From Alphaproteobacteria bacterium (GTDB lineage Bacteria; Pseudomonadota; Alphaproteobacteria; Ferrovibrionales; Ferrovibrionaceae), in assembly GCA_947473805.1 (NCBI GenBank), contig CANJGB010000011.1, positions 1-64,000 on the forward strand: a stretch of DNA of 64,000 bases, written 5' to 3'. The notes beneath the pieces are model-generated. The model was not told the origin of the DNA. It ran no database searches and saw nothing but the letters and a program-made list of their open reading frames with translations. Positions 44,987-54,416 of the stretch are shown in pieces. Position 1 is the stretch's first letter. Each line of letters begins with the position of its first letter. Both the position numbers and the translations under genes were made by a program.

Positions 44987-45577
44987 TTACTGACGCGGCG
45001 GCGGGTAGACCAGCACCGGCTGTCCCGGCATGCCCGGCGTGGGCTGCACGTAGACCGGCTGCGGCGCCGGCATCATGACGACGCCCGGGGGCGGTGCGTA
45101 GCCCGGGGGAGCGACGCTCAGCTGGGCGCGGATTTCGCCATCGGGATAGGTCGGCGTGTGCAGGTTGAGGTGCCACAGGCCGCGCTCGACATCGGCCGCC
45201 ATGGCCGGGGTCAACTGCGCGCTGCCACTGATCGGGCTGAAGGTCACCGCGATCGGCAGGGCGACACCGGCGTTGACGCCGGCGGGCGCCGGGCCGTGGA
45301 AGTGCGCCGACTGCAGCGGACCGGTCAGGCCGGCATAGTTGATGGTGTAGTTCAGCACGTTGGTCTGCCGGTCGATAGTGGCATAGACCGTGCCCGCCCC
45401 GGCAACCGGCTTCGCCGGAACTTCCTGGCTGCCGGTCAGCGTGCCCATCAGGGCGATCGGCGGCGGCGGCGCGGGCGGCGTGCGCGGCGAATATTCTTGA
45501 GACGGATAAGGCTGGCAGGCAGCTAGGCCCAGGGCCAGCAGCGCCGCCGTCGCATGGATCGGCCGCAGAGCAAACAT
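44987..45577 (-). CDS. CHRD-domain lipoprotein
   Basis: ATG 45577 gives 196 residues with a lipoprotein signal (lipobox LAAC, about Cys21). A CHRD domain (about 43-150) is shown by GTLTGSQEVPAKPVAGAGTV, HFHGPAPAGVNAGVALPIAV and LWHLNLHTPTYPDGEIRAQL. The C-terminal 40 residues are Pro-rich (PPGYAPPPG, PQPVYVQPTP). CHRD proteins are extracellular, and their role is not established. It is convergent with the enolase-type gene and downstream of the RNA methyltransferase. Confidence 0.85.
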   Translation of the reverse strand: MFALRPIHATAALLALGLAACQPYPSQEYSPRTPPAPPPPIALMGTLTGSQEVPAKPVAGAGTVYATIDRQTNVLNYTINYAGLTGPLQSAHFHGPAPAGVNAGVALPIAVTFSPISGSAQLTPAMAADVERGLWHLNLHTPTYPDGEIRAQLSVAPPGYAPPPGVVMMPAPQPVYVQPTPGMPGQPVLVYPPPRQ

Positions 45578-45650
45578 ATTCGCCTCCTTCGGTGTGCAGA
45601 CAGAGTGGAAACCGCTTCTGTGCAACCCAACGGAGAAGGTGAGGAAAAGT

Positions 45651-46904
45651 TCACGGCCGGCGAAAGACTCCTACAAGCTCAACGTGTGGCGACCAGCGGA
45701 ACTGATCGACCGGCACAACGCGATCAAGGCGGTAGCCGCCATCGGCGAGCAGTCGGGCATCGCGGGCAAAGCTTGCCGGATAGCAGGACACCGCCACGAC
45801 CACGGGCACATCAGACTTGGCGATTTCCAGCGCCTGTTCGCGAGCGCCCGCGCGTGGCGGATCGAACACGAGGCCGTCGAATTTGCCCAGTTCCTTGGCC
45901 GTCAACGGCTGCCGGAACAGGTCTCTCCGCTCGGATGACAATTGCCCCCCCAGCACCGCGCGGTTCGCACCGGTCTGCAGTGCGGCAATGAGATTGGGAT
46001 CGGTGTCGATGGCATGGACCTTCGCCTCTTTCACGAGCGGCAGCGAAAACGTACCCATGCCGCAGAACAGGTCGACAATCCTCGTCGCACCCACCAGGCC
46101 CTCGACGACCATGCGGGTCATCGCCGCCTCGGCAGCCGGGCTGGCCTGGACGAAACCGCCGGGCGGCAATTCGACCGGCACGCCGCCAAAGCGCAGCACC
46201 GGCGCGCGGCGAACGACCAGCGGGCCATCGCTGCCCAGCAGGGTGATGCGCGCGAGATTGTGCCGTTCGGCGAACGCGACCATCTGCGTGCGCTGCGCCA
46301 TCGAAGGCGATATGCGGCCGAGGCCCAGATCGATGCCGCCGTCGGTTGCCGTCATCACCACATCGGCGGGCGCACCGACCGGCAGTATCTGCGCCAGCAG
46401 GTCGCGCACCGGGTCCAGCATGGCGACCAGGCGCGGGTCCAGTACATGACAGGTTTCCATATTGACGATGCGTTTGCCGTCGCGCTCGTGCAGGCCTATC
46501 AGGACCTTCTTTGCAACGCGCAAGGCGACCAGATCCGCACGCCGGCGTTCGCCCGGCGGCACCGCAATCGTCTCCGCGACCTCGACGCCGTCGAAGTCGC
46601 GCCTTACCAGTGCGATATGCACCTGTTCGCGCTTCCACTCCAGATAGGGGCGTTCGTCCCAGTGCTGGAAGGCGCAGCCGCCACAGGCATGGAAATGTGG
46701 GCATGGCGGCGTGACCCGGCCGGGGCCAGGGGACTGCACCTCGTGCAATGCGGCGGCATAGCCATCGCCCCGCGCCTTGCCGATACGGGCGGCAACGCGG
46801 TCGCCCGGCACCGTAAACGGCACGTAATAGGTCTGGCCGTCCTGCTGCAGGACGCCGTCGCCTTGGCCGCCGACGCGCTGGATGACACCTTCGACGTCAC
46901 GCAT
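45651..46904 (-). CDS. TrmA/RlmD-family RNA m5U-type methyltransferase
   Basis: The 417-residue protein has an N-terminal TRAM-like region, an Fe-S type Cys cluster CPHFHACGGCAFQH, the SAM motif IVDLFCGMGTFSLPLV, DPPRAGAREQ and the catalytic region VVAVSCYPASFARD. TrmA-family enzymes methylate U54 of tRNA or U747/U1939 of 23S rRNA; the Fe-S cysteines favour RlmD/RlmC-like 23S rRNA enzymes. The catalytic-loop motif is SCYP where SCNP is usual. It overlaps the tlyA 3' end by eight bases. Confidence 0.9.
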   Translation of the reverse strand: MRDVEGVIQRVGGQGDGVLQQDGQTYYVPFTVPGDRVAARIGKARGDGYAAALHEVQSPGPGRVTPPCPHFHACGGCAFQHWDERPYLEWKREQVHIALVRRDFDGVEVAETIAVPPGERRRADLVALRVAKKVLIGLHERDGKRIVNMETCHVLDPRLVAMLDPVRDLLAQILPVGAPADVVMTATDGGIDLGLGRISPSMAQRTQMVAFAERHNLARITLLGSDGPLVVRRAPVLRFGGVPVELPPGGFVQASPAAEAAMTRMVVEGLVGATRIVDLFCGMGTFSLPLVKEAKVHAIDTDPNLIAALQTGANRAVLGGQLSSERRDLFRQPLTAKELGKFDGLVFDPPRAGAREQALEIAKSDVPVVVAVSCYPASFARDARLLADGGYRLDRVVPVDQFRWSPHVELVGVFRRP

Positions 46905-47634
46905 GGCGCGCCGCGATCAGAAATTCCACATTCCCCTCCGGTCCCTTGATCGGGCTTTCACACAATCCCAACACGCTCCAGTCCGCCAAGGCGCTGAACC
47001 AGGCCACTATGCGGTCGCACACTTCCCGGTGCAGTTCAGGGTCGCGCACCACGCCGCCCTTGCCCACCCTGCCCTTGCCAACCTCGAACTGCGGTTTAAC
47101 CAAAGCGACGCAGAATGCGCCCGGGCCAGCAAATGACATCGGTGTCGGCAGGACGGTCTCCAGCCCGATGAAGCTGGCGTCGCAAACCACCGCGCCGACC
47201 GGTTCGGGTACCTCCGCCGCGGTCAGGTGCCGGGCGTTGGTGCGCTCCAGTACCACGACGCGGGGATCATTGCGCAGTTTCCAGTCGAACTGGCCGTGGC
47301 CAACGTCGATGGCATAGACCTTGGCCGCCCCCCGGGTGAGCAGCACGTCGGTAAATCCACCGGTCGAAGCGCCGATGTCGAGGCAGGTCAGCCCCGTGGC
47401 ATCGAGGCCGAAATGGTCCAACCCGAAGGCCAGTTTCACCCCGCCGCGGCTGACCCACGGGTGGGGCTTGCCGCGCACTTCCAGTTGCAGTCCGTCATCG
47501 AAGCTGGCGCCCGGCTTGTCGAGACGCGTATCATCCGACCAGACCGCGCCGGCGAGAATCAGAGCCTGTGCCTTGGTCCGCGTTTCCGCCAGACCGCGCC
47601 GGACTAGGAGCTGGTCGAGCCTATCCTTGGGCAT
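46897..47634 (-). CDS. tlyA: TlyA-family rRNA 2'-O-methyltransferase
   Basis: ATG 47634 (MPKDRLDQLLVRRGLAETRT) gives 245 residues. An S4 domain (about 3-60) is followed by an FtsJ-like methyltransferase domain with LDIGASTGGFTDVLL, VYAIDVGHGQFDWKLRNDPR and CDASFIGLETVLP. The family methylates riboses in 16S and 23S rRNA, and some members were first named haemolysins. The MATE stop and the tlyA start overlap by 14 bases. Confidence 0.94.
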   Translation of the reverse strand: MPKDRLDQLLVRRGLAETRTKAQALILAGAVWSDDTRLDKPGASFDDGLQLEVRGKPHPWVSRGGVKLAFGLDHFGLDATGLTCLDIGASTGGFTDVLLTRGAAKVYAIDVGHGQFDWKLRNDPRVVVLERTNARHLTAAEVPEPVGAVVCDASFIGLETVLPTPMSFAGPGAFCVALVKPQFEVGKGRVGKGGVVRDPELHREVCDRIVAWFSALADWSVLGLCESPIKGPEGNVEFLIAARHA

Positions 47635-49003
47635 GGGCCCGGCTCGCACGGTAAAACCGCCAGGTCAGCAGCAGCGCTGCCGTGGCAAGGCCGGCCGCCG
47701 AGCCGATCCAGATGCCAACACCGGCAAGCGACGTATAGAAGCCAAGCGCAACGCTGATGCCGAGCCCCACCACCCAATAGCCAAAGGCCGCGATGGCCAG
47801 CGGCACACGCGTATCCTTCAGGCCGCGCAATGCGCCCACCACAATGGCCTGGGTCGCGTCCACCAGCTGGAAGGCCGCCACGACGGCGAGGAAGCTAACG
47901 GCATACCCAATCATCGCGAAATTGCCCGGTTCACCCACATCGACGAACAGTCCCACCAGTGAACGCGGCACCAGCCAGAACAGCAGGCCTGCGATGCTGA
48001 CGCAGGCGAGGCCCAGTCCCAGCGCCACCCAGCCGGCGCGGAACGCCGCGCGGAGATCGCCAGCGCCCGCATTATAGCCCACCCGCACCGTCGCCGCCTG
48101 GCCCAGACCAAGCGGCAACATGAACGACAGGGCGGCGAATTGCAGCGCCACCTGGTGTGCCGCCAGCTGGTCCGTGCCGAGCAATCCCATCAACTGCAGG
48201 CACGCGTTGAAATAGGCGACCTCGAGAACCATGGTCGCGCCGACGGGTATGCCGACACGCAGGATCTCGACGAACCACGTGCGGTCGAAGCGAAACCCTG
48301 CCAGCAGCCGATACGAGCGGAAGGCGGGCATGGCGACGAGATAGGTCGTCATCGCCACGAACATCACCACGTTCGTTGCTGTCACGCCGATACCGGCGCC
48401 CGTTATGCCGAGTTGCGGCAGACCGAGTTGCCCGAAGATAAGTCCGTAGCTGAAGACGCCATTGAAGCCGAGGCCGATGACCGCAACACCGAGTACAGCG
48501 CGCGGCCGGCTGTGCGCCGAGATGAACGCACGTAGCGCGCCGGTCCACAGCGACGGCACCATGCTGAACGCCAGCGGGTGCAGGTATTGCGTGGATAGCG
48601 CGACCGTCTCCGGCCGCTGGCCCAGGGCCGACAGGATATTGCCGCCATGCCAGACAACGAACGTCGCCGGAATGCCGAGGAGCGTCGCCACGATCAGGCC
48701 CTGATGAAGGATCGGCCGCATCACCGTGACATCGCCGCCGCCCAGCGCGCGGGCCACGAGCGGCGCGACGGTGACGGTGATGCCCAGGCAGAACATCCAG
48801 ACGGTGAAGTGCACGCTGTGCCCCAGTGCCACGGCGGCGAGCGATTGCGGCCCCAGATGCCCGACGAGGATCACCTCGGTCGTGCTGACGAGGAACTGGG
48901 TGAGTTGGACAATGGCCAGCGGTGCGCCGAGTGCGAATGTCGCGCGCGCTTCTTCCCACCAGGAGGAACCGCCGCGGGCGGCTGTGTGAACGTTGGAATT
49001 CAT
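47621..49003 (-). CDS. MATE-family multidrug/metabolite exporter
   Basis: ATG 49003 (MNSNVHTAARGG) gives 460 residues and about twelve membrane segments. The MATE pattern is seen in LGAPLAIVQLTQFLVSTTEV, ALGHSVHFTVWMFCLGI and, in the second half, LEVAYFNACLQLMGLLGTDQ then LPLGLGQAATVRVGYNAGAG. Such proteins export organic cations in exchange for sodium or protons. The start is 58 bases downstream of dxs in a region where tlyA would normally follow dxs directly, so it appears inserted. Confidence 0.93.
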   Translation of the reverse strand: MNSNVHTAARGGSSWWEEARATFALGAPLAIVQLTQFLVSTTEVILVGHLGPQSLAAVALGHSVHFTVWMFCLGITVTVAPLVARALGGGDVTVMRPILHQGLIVATLLGIPATFVVWHGGNILSALGQRPETVALSTQYLHPLAFSMVPSLWTGALRAFISAHSRPRAVLGVAVIGLGFNGVFSYGLIFGQLGLPQLGITGAGIGVTATNVVMFVAMTTYLVAMPAFRSYRLLAGFRFDRTWFVEILRVGIPVGATMVLEVAYFNACLQLMGLLGTDQLAAHQVALQFAALSFMLPLGLGQAATVRVGYNAGAGDLRAAFRAGWVALGLGLACVSIAGLLFWLVPRSLVGLFVDVGEPGNFAMIGYAVSFLAVVAAFQLVDATQAIVVGALRGLKDTRVPLAIAAFGYWVVGLGISVALGFYTSLAGVGIWIGSAAGLATAALLLTWRFYRASRAHAQG

Positions 49004-49061
49004 GGCTTTCACGGTTTCGCGGCGGGCGAAACCGGATGCGGTCAGCCTGCCTGGTTTTAGA

Positions 49062-50996
49062 CTATGCCCGTGCCGACTTCTCGACCGGGTGGCCGAGGGC
49101 GGCGAGCGCGGTACCGACAATGCCGGCGGCGTTGAGGCCGGCGAGGTCGTACTGCTTTGCTGGCGATTCATGGTCGATGAACACGTCCGGCAGGACCATC
49201 GGTCGGACCTTCAGCCCCTGGTCCAGCAGCCCCGCGGTACTGAGGTAGTGCAGCACGTGGCTGGCGAAGCCGCCGACGGCGCCTTCTTCTACCGTGATCA
49301 GCACCTCGTGGTTAGCCGCGAGGCGACGCACCAGATCGGCGTCAAGCGGCTTGCAGAAACGCGCATCGGCAACCGTGGTCGGCAGGCCACGCTGGGCCAG
49401 TTCGTCCGCCGCTTTCAGGCATTCGCCGAGCCGCGCACCGAACGACAGGATCGCGATCTTGCTGCCTTCGCGCACGACGCGGCCCTTGCCGAGCGACAGG
49501 ACCTGGCCCCGCACCGGCAGTTCGACGCCAAGGCCTTCACCTCGCGGGTAGCGGAACGCACTGGGCCGGTCATCAATCGCGGCAGAGGTGGCAACCATGT
49601 GCACCAGCTCGGCCTCGTCCGCCGCCGCCATCAGCACCATCCCGGGCAAGGCGCCTAGATAACCAATGTCGAACGAGCCGGCATGGGTTGCGCCGTCGGC
49701 GCCGACAAGGCCAGCGCGGTCGATGGCAAAGCGCACCGGCAGGCCCTGGATCGCCACGTCGTGCACGACCTGGTCGTAGCCGCGCTGCAGGAAGGTCGAG
49801 TAGATCGCGGCGAACGGCTTGAAGCCCTCGCAGGCAAGACCGGCGGCAAAGGTCACCGCGTGCTGCTCGGCAATACCGACATCGAAGCTGCGGTTCGGAA
49901 ATCGCTGCGCGAACAGGTCGAGGCCGGTGCCGGACGGCATGGCAGCGGTGATCGCCACGATACGCTCGTCACGCTCCGCCTCGGCAATCAGGGCCTCGGC
50001 GAACACCTTGGTATAGGCGGGCGGGCCCTGCTTCGGCTTGGTCTGTGCGCCGGTGACGACATCGAAGCGCGACACGCCATGATATTTGTCATCGGCCGCC
50101 TCGGCAGGTGCGTAACCCTTGCCCTTCTGCGTCACCACATGGATCAGCACCGGGCCGGCGTTGCGGGCATCGCGCACATTGCGCAGCACAGGCAGCAGGT
50201 GGTTCAGGTTGTGACCATCGACCGGGCCGACATAGTAGAATCCGAGCTCTTCGAACAGCGTGCCGCCGGTGACGATACCGCGCGCATATTCCTCGGCGCG
50301 CTCGGCCGTGCGACCAAGGCTGGCCGGCAAAATCTTCGCAATCTGCTTGGCCAGGCGGCGCAGGCCCAGGTACGAGCGCGAGGAGATCAGCTTCGAGAGA
50401 TAGGCGCTCATGGCGCCGACCGGCGGCGCGATCGACATGTCGTTGTCGTTAAGGATGACAATCAGCCGGCTGTCCATGGAGCCGGCATTGTTCATCGCTT
50501 CGTAGGCCATGCCAGCCGACATCGCGCCGTCGCCGATTACGCAGATGACATTGTTGTCATCGCCGGCGAGGTCGCGCGCCACGGCCATGCCGAGGCCGGC
50601 CGAGATCGACGTCGAAGCGTGCGCCGCGCCGAACGGGTCGTACTCGCTTTCGCTGCGCTTCGTAAAACCGGACAGGCCGCCGCCCTGGCGCAGGGTGCGG
50701 ATGCGGTCGCGCCGGCCGGTTAGAATCTTGTGCGGATAGCACTGGTGGCCGACGTCCCAGATCAGCCGGTCGCGCGGCGTCTCGAAGACGTGATGCAGGG
50801 CGACCGTCAGTTCGACGACGCCAAGGCCCGCGCCCAGATGACCGCCGGTCAGCGAGACCGCGTCGATGGTTTCGATCCGCAACTCGTCGGCGAGTTGGCG
50901 CAACTGGGCGGGCGAGAAGGCGCGGATATCTGCCGGCTTGTGAACCGTATCCAAAAGCGGCGTTTTGCCTGCGGAAGATGTCGTCACGCCGGACAC
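49062..50996 (-). CDS. dxs: 1-deoxy-D-xylulose-5-phosphate synthase
   Basis: Dxs joins pyruvate and glyceraldehyde-3-phosphate with thiamine diphosphate, the first step of the MEP isoprenoid pathway. The 644-residue protein has [38 protein letters not shown], the TPP/Mg motif [17 protein letters not shown], and the C-terminal transketolase domain with [20 protein letters not shown]. It follows ispA by 22 bases and is part of HDAC - xseB - ispA - dxs. Confidence 0.97.
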   Translation of the reverse strand: MSGVTTSSAGKTPLLDTVHKPADIRAFSPAQLRQLADELRIETIDAVSLTGGHLGAGLGVVELTVALHHVFETPRDRLIWDVGHQCYPHKILTGRRDRIRTLRQGGGLSGFTKRSESEYDPFGAAHASTSISAGLGMAVARDLAGDDNNVICVIGDGAMSAGMAYEAMNNAGSMDSRLIVILNDNDMSIAPPVGAMSAYLSKLISSRSYLGLRRLAKQIAKILPASLGRTAERAEEYARGIVTGGTLFEELGFYYVGPVDGHNLNHLLPVLRNVRDARNAGPVLIHVVTQKGKGYAPAEAADDKYHGVSRFDVVTGAQTKPKQGPPAYTKVFAEALIAEAERDERIVAITAAMPSGTGLDLFAQRFPNRSFDVGIAEQHAVTFAAGLACEGFKPFAAIYSTFLQRGYDQVVHDVAIQGLPVRFAIDRAGLVGADGATHAGSFDIGYLGALPGMVLMAAADEAELVHMVATSAAIDDRPSAFRYPRGEGLGVELPVRGQVLSLGKGRVVREGSKIAILSFGARLGECLKAADELAQRGLPTTVADARFCKPLDADLVRRLAANHEVLITVEEGAVGGFASHVLHYLSTAGLLDQGLKVRPMVLPDVFIDHESPAKQYDLAGLNAAGIVGTALAALGHPVEKSARA

Positions 50997-51018
50997 GTCA
51001 AATCGATCCTTCGGTGCG

Positions 51019-51906
51019 TCAGGAGCGCCGGTTTATAGCAAACTCGGCCAAGTCCCGCAAAAGATCGGCACGGGCGCCGAAAACCTGCAAATGGTCCTTT
51101 GCCTGGGCGGCGAGGAATGCTGCCTGCTGGCGCGCCTTGTCGACGCCCATGATACGCACGAAAGTCGCCTTTCCCGCAGCGTCATCCTTGCGAACGGCCT
51201 TGCCGGTTTCCTCGACCGTGCCTTCAAGGTCCAACAGGTCGTCGGCAATCTGGAACGCCAGGCCCAGATCGTGGGCATAGGCCTTGAGGGCGTGCCTGCG
51301 CTCGCGCTCGGCGTGGCCGGCAATGGCCCCGGCCTCGCAGCAAAAGCCGATCAGTGCGCCGGTCTTAAGCGCCTGCAACCGGGTGATGCCATCGAGGTCC
51401 AGCGGCGTTGCCTCCGCCGCTAGGTCGATCGCCTGGCCCCCGACCATGCCGTGGGCCCCGGCCGCATGGGACAGTGCGCGCATCAATTCAACACGGACAT
51501 CGGCACTGGGGCTGGTCGCCGGGGCGGCCAGCAGATCAAATGCGAGAGTCAACAAGGCGTCGCCGGCTAGGACCGCCGTTGCCTCGTCGAACTGGCGGTG
51601 GACGGTCGGGCGACCACGGCGCAGGTCGTCGTCGTCCATGCACGGCAAATCGTCGTGGACCAGCGAGTAGGAGTGCACCAGTTCGACCGCCGCACCGATC
51701 CGCCGCGACTGTTCGGTCGGCACGTCGAAAAGGTCGGCACTGGCAGCAACCAGAAAGGGCCGCAGCCTTTTGCCACCGCCCAGCGTCGCATAACGCATTG
51801 CATCGGCCAGGCGCCCTTCGGGACCGGTGCCCGGCAACAACACGGTTTCGAGCACGCGGTCGACATCACGGCCGACATGGGCCATCGCCTCTTGCAGGGT
51901 CGGCAT
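51019..51906 (-). CDS. ispA: Farnesyl/geranyl diphosphate synthase
   Basis: IspA condenses isopentenyl with dimethylallyl or geranyl diphosphate. ATG 51906 ([18 protein letters not shown]) gives 295 residues. [18 protein letters not shown], the first Asp-rich motif [19 protein letters not shown] and the second DDLLD are all present. The insertion of two residues in the first motif (DDxxxxD) marks the bacterial IspA type. It starts eight bases before the xseB stop downstream side, so it is coupled to xseB. Confidence 0.95.
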   Translation of the reverse strand: MPTLQEAMAHVGRDVDRVLETVLLPGTGPEGRLADAMRYATLGGGKRLRPFLVAASADLFDVPTEQSRRIGAAVELVHSYSLVHDDLPCMDDDDLRRGRPTVHRQFDEATAVLAGDALLTLAFDLLAAPATSPSADVRVELMRALSHAAGAHGMVGGQAIDLAAEATPLDLDGITRLQALKTGALIGFCCEAGAIAGHAERERRHALKAYAHDLGLAFQIADDLLDLEGTVEETGKAVRKDDAAGKATFVRIMGVDKARQQAAFLAAQAKDHLQVFGARADLLRDLAEFAINRRS

Positions 51907-51913
51907 CAGGCGA

Positions 51914-52183
51914 TCAATCGAAACTGGCCGGCGCGGCAGATACCGCGCCGTCGGGTCCCAGCACAATATTTTCCACGCGCTCCTGCGCGTCACGCAGCTT
52001 GCCCTCGCAATGGCGCTTGAGCAGCGTACCGCGGGTGTAGATTTCAATCGACGCTTCCAGGTCGACCTGGCCGCTTTCCAGCTTCTTCACAATGTCATCG
52101 AGGGCGGCGAGCGCCTGCTCGAACGTCATCGCGGCAATATCGGCCGGCATGGTGGTCGCGTCCTGATTCTGGGTCTTGCTCAT
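51914..52183 (-). CDS. xseB: Exodeoxyribonuclease VII small subunit
   Basis: ATG 52183 gives 89 residues. The conserved core is FEQALAALDDIVKKLESGQV then DLEASIEIYTRGTLLKRHCE, typical of XseB, which binds the large subunit XseA to form the single-strand exonuclease. XseA is not in the window. It overlaps the upstream amidohydrolase gene by four bases and lies seven bases before ispA. Confidence 0.95.
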   Translation of the reverse strand: MSKTQNQDATTMPADIAAMTFEQALAALDDIVKKLESGQVDLEASIEIYTRGTLLKRHCEGKLRDAQERVENIVLGPDGAVSAAPASFD

Positions 52184-53130
52184 CGCCGGTCCAATGCCTC
52201 GGCAGCTTCCATGAGCGCCCCGACATGCGCAGAAGCGCACGCCGCGAGCGCCATGAGGTCATAGCCTCCTTCGAGGGTCGAAACCAGCCTGCCGGCACAG
52301 TGCCGCTGGGCGATTTTTGCGACTTCCGCCGTGGCCCACGCAAAATCTTCTGACTCGAGTTCCAGGCTTGCCAGCGGATCGGCCGAATGGGCGTCGAAAC
52401 CCGCTGAAATGAAGATGAAGTCAGGCTTGAAAGCGTCCAGTGCCGGCAGGACCAGGTCCGAGACAGCAGAACGGAAAGCATTAGATCCACTGCCGGGTGC
52501 GAGCGGAATGTTGAGAATATTGTCCGAACTTCCGGTCTCGTCTGCATCTCCGGTCCCGGGATAAAGCGGCGACTGGTGGGTAGAAACAAAAAGGACGTCC
52601 TGATCGTTCCAGAAGGCCGCCTGGGTTCCGTTACCGTGGTGCACGTCAAAGTCGAAAATTGCAATCCTTTGAAACCCGTGAACGTGCCGCGCCTGCATCG
52701 CGCCGATAGCGACGTTATTGAAAAGACAAAACCCCATTGCCTGGCTGGGTTCGGCGTGATGGCCTGGTGGCCGAACGGCACAAAATGCGTTCGAAATCGC
52801 CCCCCCGGCGACCGCATCGACCGCGGCGCACAGAGCACCTGCCGCCCGCAAGGCCGCCTCGCCCGAGGCGGGATTCAGGGCCGTATCGCCATCGATCTGG
52901 TGCTGCCCTTCGGCTGGTACGGCGCTCAGCAGTCGCTCGACAAACTCGACCGGGTGTACGCGCGCAATTTGCTCAACTGTTGCTTGTGGCGCCTCCCGAC
53001 GCTGAAGACCCGCAAATCGCGGCCCGCCGATGCCGCACAATACCGCCCGCAACCGGTCGGGGGATTCGGGATGGTGACGGCCCATGTCATGATCCAGACA
53101 AGACGAATGTGTATACAGTGCGGTGGCCAT
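52180..53130 (-). CDS. Histone-deacetylase-like zinc amidohydrolase
   Basis: ATG 53130 (MATALYTHSSCLDHDMGRHH) gives 316 residues of the arginase/deacetylase fold. The active-site marks are RPPGHHAEPSQAMGFCLFNN, the zinc motif IAIFDFDVHHGNGT, STHQSPLYPGTG and SAGFDAHSADPLASL. Bacterial members deacetylate acetoin, polyamines or acetylated lysine; the substrate is not shown. It heads HDAC-like - xseB - ispA - dxs, a conserved alphaproteobacterial order. Confidence 0.93.
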   Translation of the reverse strand: MATALYTHSSCLDHDMGRHHPESPDRLRAVLCGIGGPRFAGLQRREAPQATVEQIARVHPVEFVERLLSAVPAEGQHQIDGDTALNPASGEAALRAAGALCAAVDAVAGGAISNAFCAVRPPGHHAEPSQAMGFCLFNNVAIGAMQARHVHGFQRIAIFDFDVHHGNGTQAAFWNDQDVLFVSTHQSPLYPGTGDADETGSSDNILNIPLAPGSGSNAFRSAVSDLVLPALDAFKPDFIFISAGFDAHSADPLASLELESEDFAWATAEVAKIAQRHCAGRLVSTLEGGYDLMALAACASAHVGALMEAAEALDRR

Positions 53131-53287
53131 GCTGGATAATATGGGCGTCACGCCGCAAAACATAACAATCTGGCGGAAACGTGGGGTCGTTCAGGTGTCC
53201 GGCGGGGAGGCCGACACGGAACGGACGGATGGAATTTTATCGGCCTGAAGATCGGCAGCAGGCCGCGATAGGGAAAGCCTTGTTCAC

Positions 53288-54406
53288 ATGAAGATCGTGA
53301 CTCAGGTAGCGGTAGTCGCCGTAGTGGCGGTTCTGGCCGGCGGGGGCTGGTTTTTTCGTGATCGTCTGCCGTTCATCGGCAGCAAGCAGGTGGCGGCGAG
53401 TACACCGGCCGGTGGCGCCGGTTCCATTCCGGTCGAGATCACCAAGGCTCGCGTGCAACAGATTTCAAGCCGCGTAGAAGCCGTCGGCACGGCGAACGCC
53501 AACGAGTCCGTAAGCATTACCGCGAAAGCGATGGGCACGATCCGCCGCATCAATTTCCAAGAGGGACAGAAGGCCAGCGCCGGTACGGTTCTGATCGAAC
53601 TCGAGGCGGGCGAGAATGACGCTCGTGTCGAGGAACTGCGCGCTGCGCGCGACGGCGCCGAGAACACCTACAACCGAAACAAGGCGCTGGTCGAGGCCGG
53701 CACACTGGCGCGCGCCCGTCTCGACGATTCGCAGAAATCTCTGGAGCAGGCCGATGCGCGCTTCAAGGCCGAGATGTCGAAGCGCGGCGACCTGAACATC
53801 CGCGCACCGTTCGCCGGCCGCGTCGGCATGCGCAGCGTCAGCCTGGGCGCGCTCGTACGCCCCGGCGACGTCATCACCACGCTCGATGACCCGTCGACGA
53901 TCAAGCTGGAATTCGAACTGCCGGAAACCGTTCTGCAGGCGGTGCAGCCCGGCACGCAGGTGCTGGCGCGCAGCTCCGCGTTTCCGGGCCGCGACTTCAC
54001 CGGGACCATCACCTTGGTTGAAGGCCGCATCGATCCGGTCACCCGCTCGTTCAGGGTCCGTGCGCTGATTCCGAATCCCGACGAGATCCTCAAGCCCGGC
54101 CTGTTCATGACCACGCTGGTCAGCCTCGGCACCAAGACCGACGCCGTCGTCATTCCGGAAGAGGCGATCCTGGCTTCGGGCGGCAGCCAGTTTGTCTACC
54201 TCATCCGCGAGGGCAAGGCAGTGCGAAGCCGCGTTCGTACCGGCCAGCGCATCAACGGCGGGGTCGAGATCGTCGAAGGCGTCAGGGCCGATGAGACGCT
54301 GGCCGTCGGCGGCCTGCAGCAGCTGCGTGATGGAGCGCAGGTACGCGTCGTCGCATCGCCCTCGCCTTCGCCGGCATCAGGCGTGACACCGCCAGCCCGC
54401 AGCTAG
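53288..54406 (+). CDS. RND efflux periplasmic adaptor (membrane fusion) protein
   Basis: The 372-residue protein has an N-terminal anchor (about 4-25) and the lipoyl/beta-barrel adaptor order: ITAKAMGTIRRINFQEGQKA and IELEAGENDARVEELRAARD, then DLNIRAPFAGRVGMRSVSLG and VRALIPNPDEILKPGLFMTT. It links the pump to an outer membrane channel. The pump gene follows after ten bases. No outer membrane factor or TetR-type regulator is encoded nearby. Confidence 0.94.
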   Translation: MKIVTQVAVVAVVAVLAGGGWFFRDRLPFIGSKQVAASTPAGGAGSIPVEITKARVQQISSRVEAVGTANANESVSITAKAMGTIRRINFQEGQKASAGTVLIELEAGENDARVEELRAARDGAENTYNRNKALVEAGTLARARLDDSQKSLEQADARFKAEMSKRGDLNIRAPFAGRVGMRSVSLGALVRPGDVITTLDDPSTIKLEFELPETVLQAVQPGTQVLARSSAFPGRDFTGTITLVEGRIDPVTRSFRVRALIPNPDEILKPGLFMTTLVSLGTKTDAVVIPEEAILASGGSQFVYLIREGKAVRSRVRTGQRINGGVEIVEGVRADETLAVGGLQQLRDGAQVRVVASPSPSPASGVTPPARS

Positions 54407-54416
54407 GGAGCCCGCC

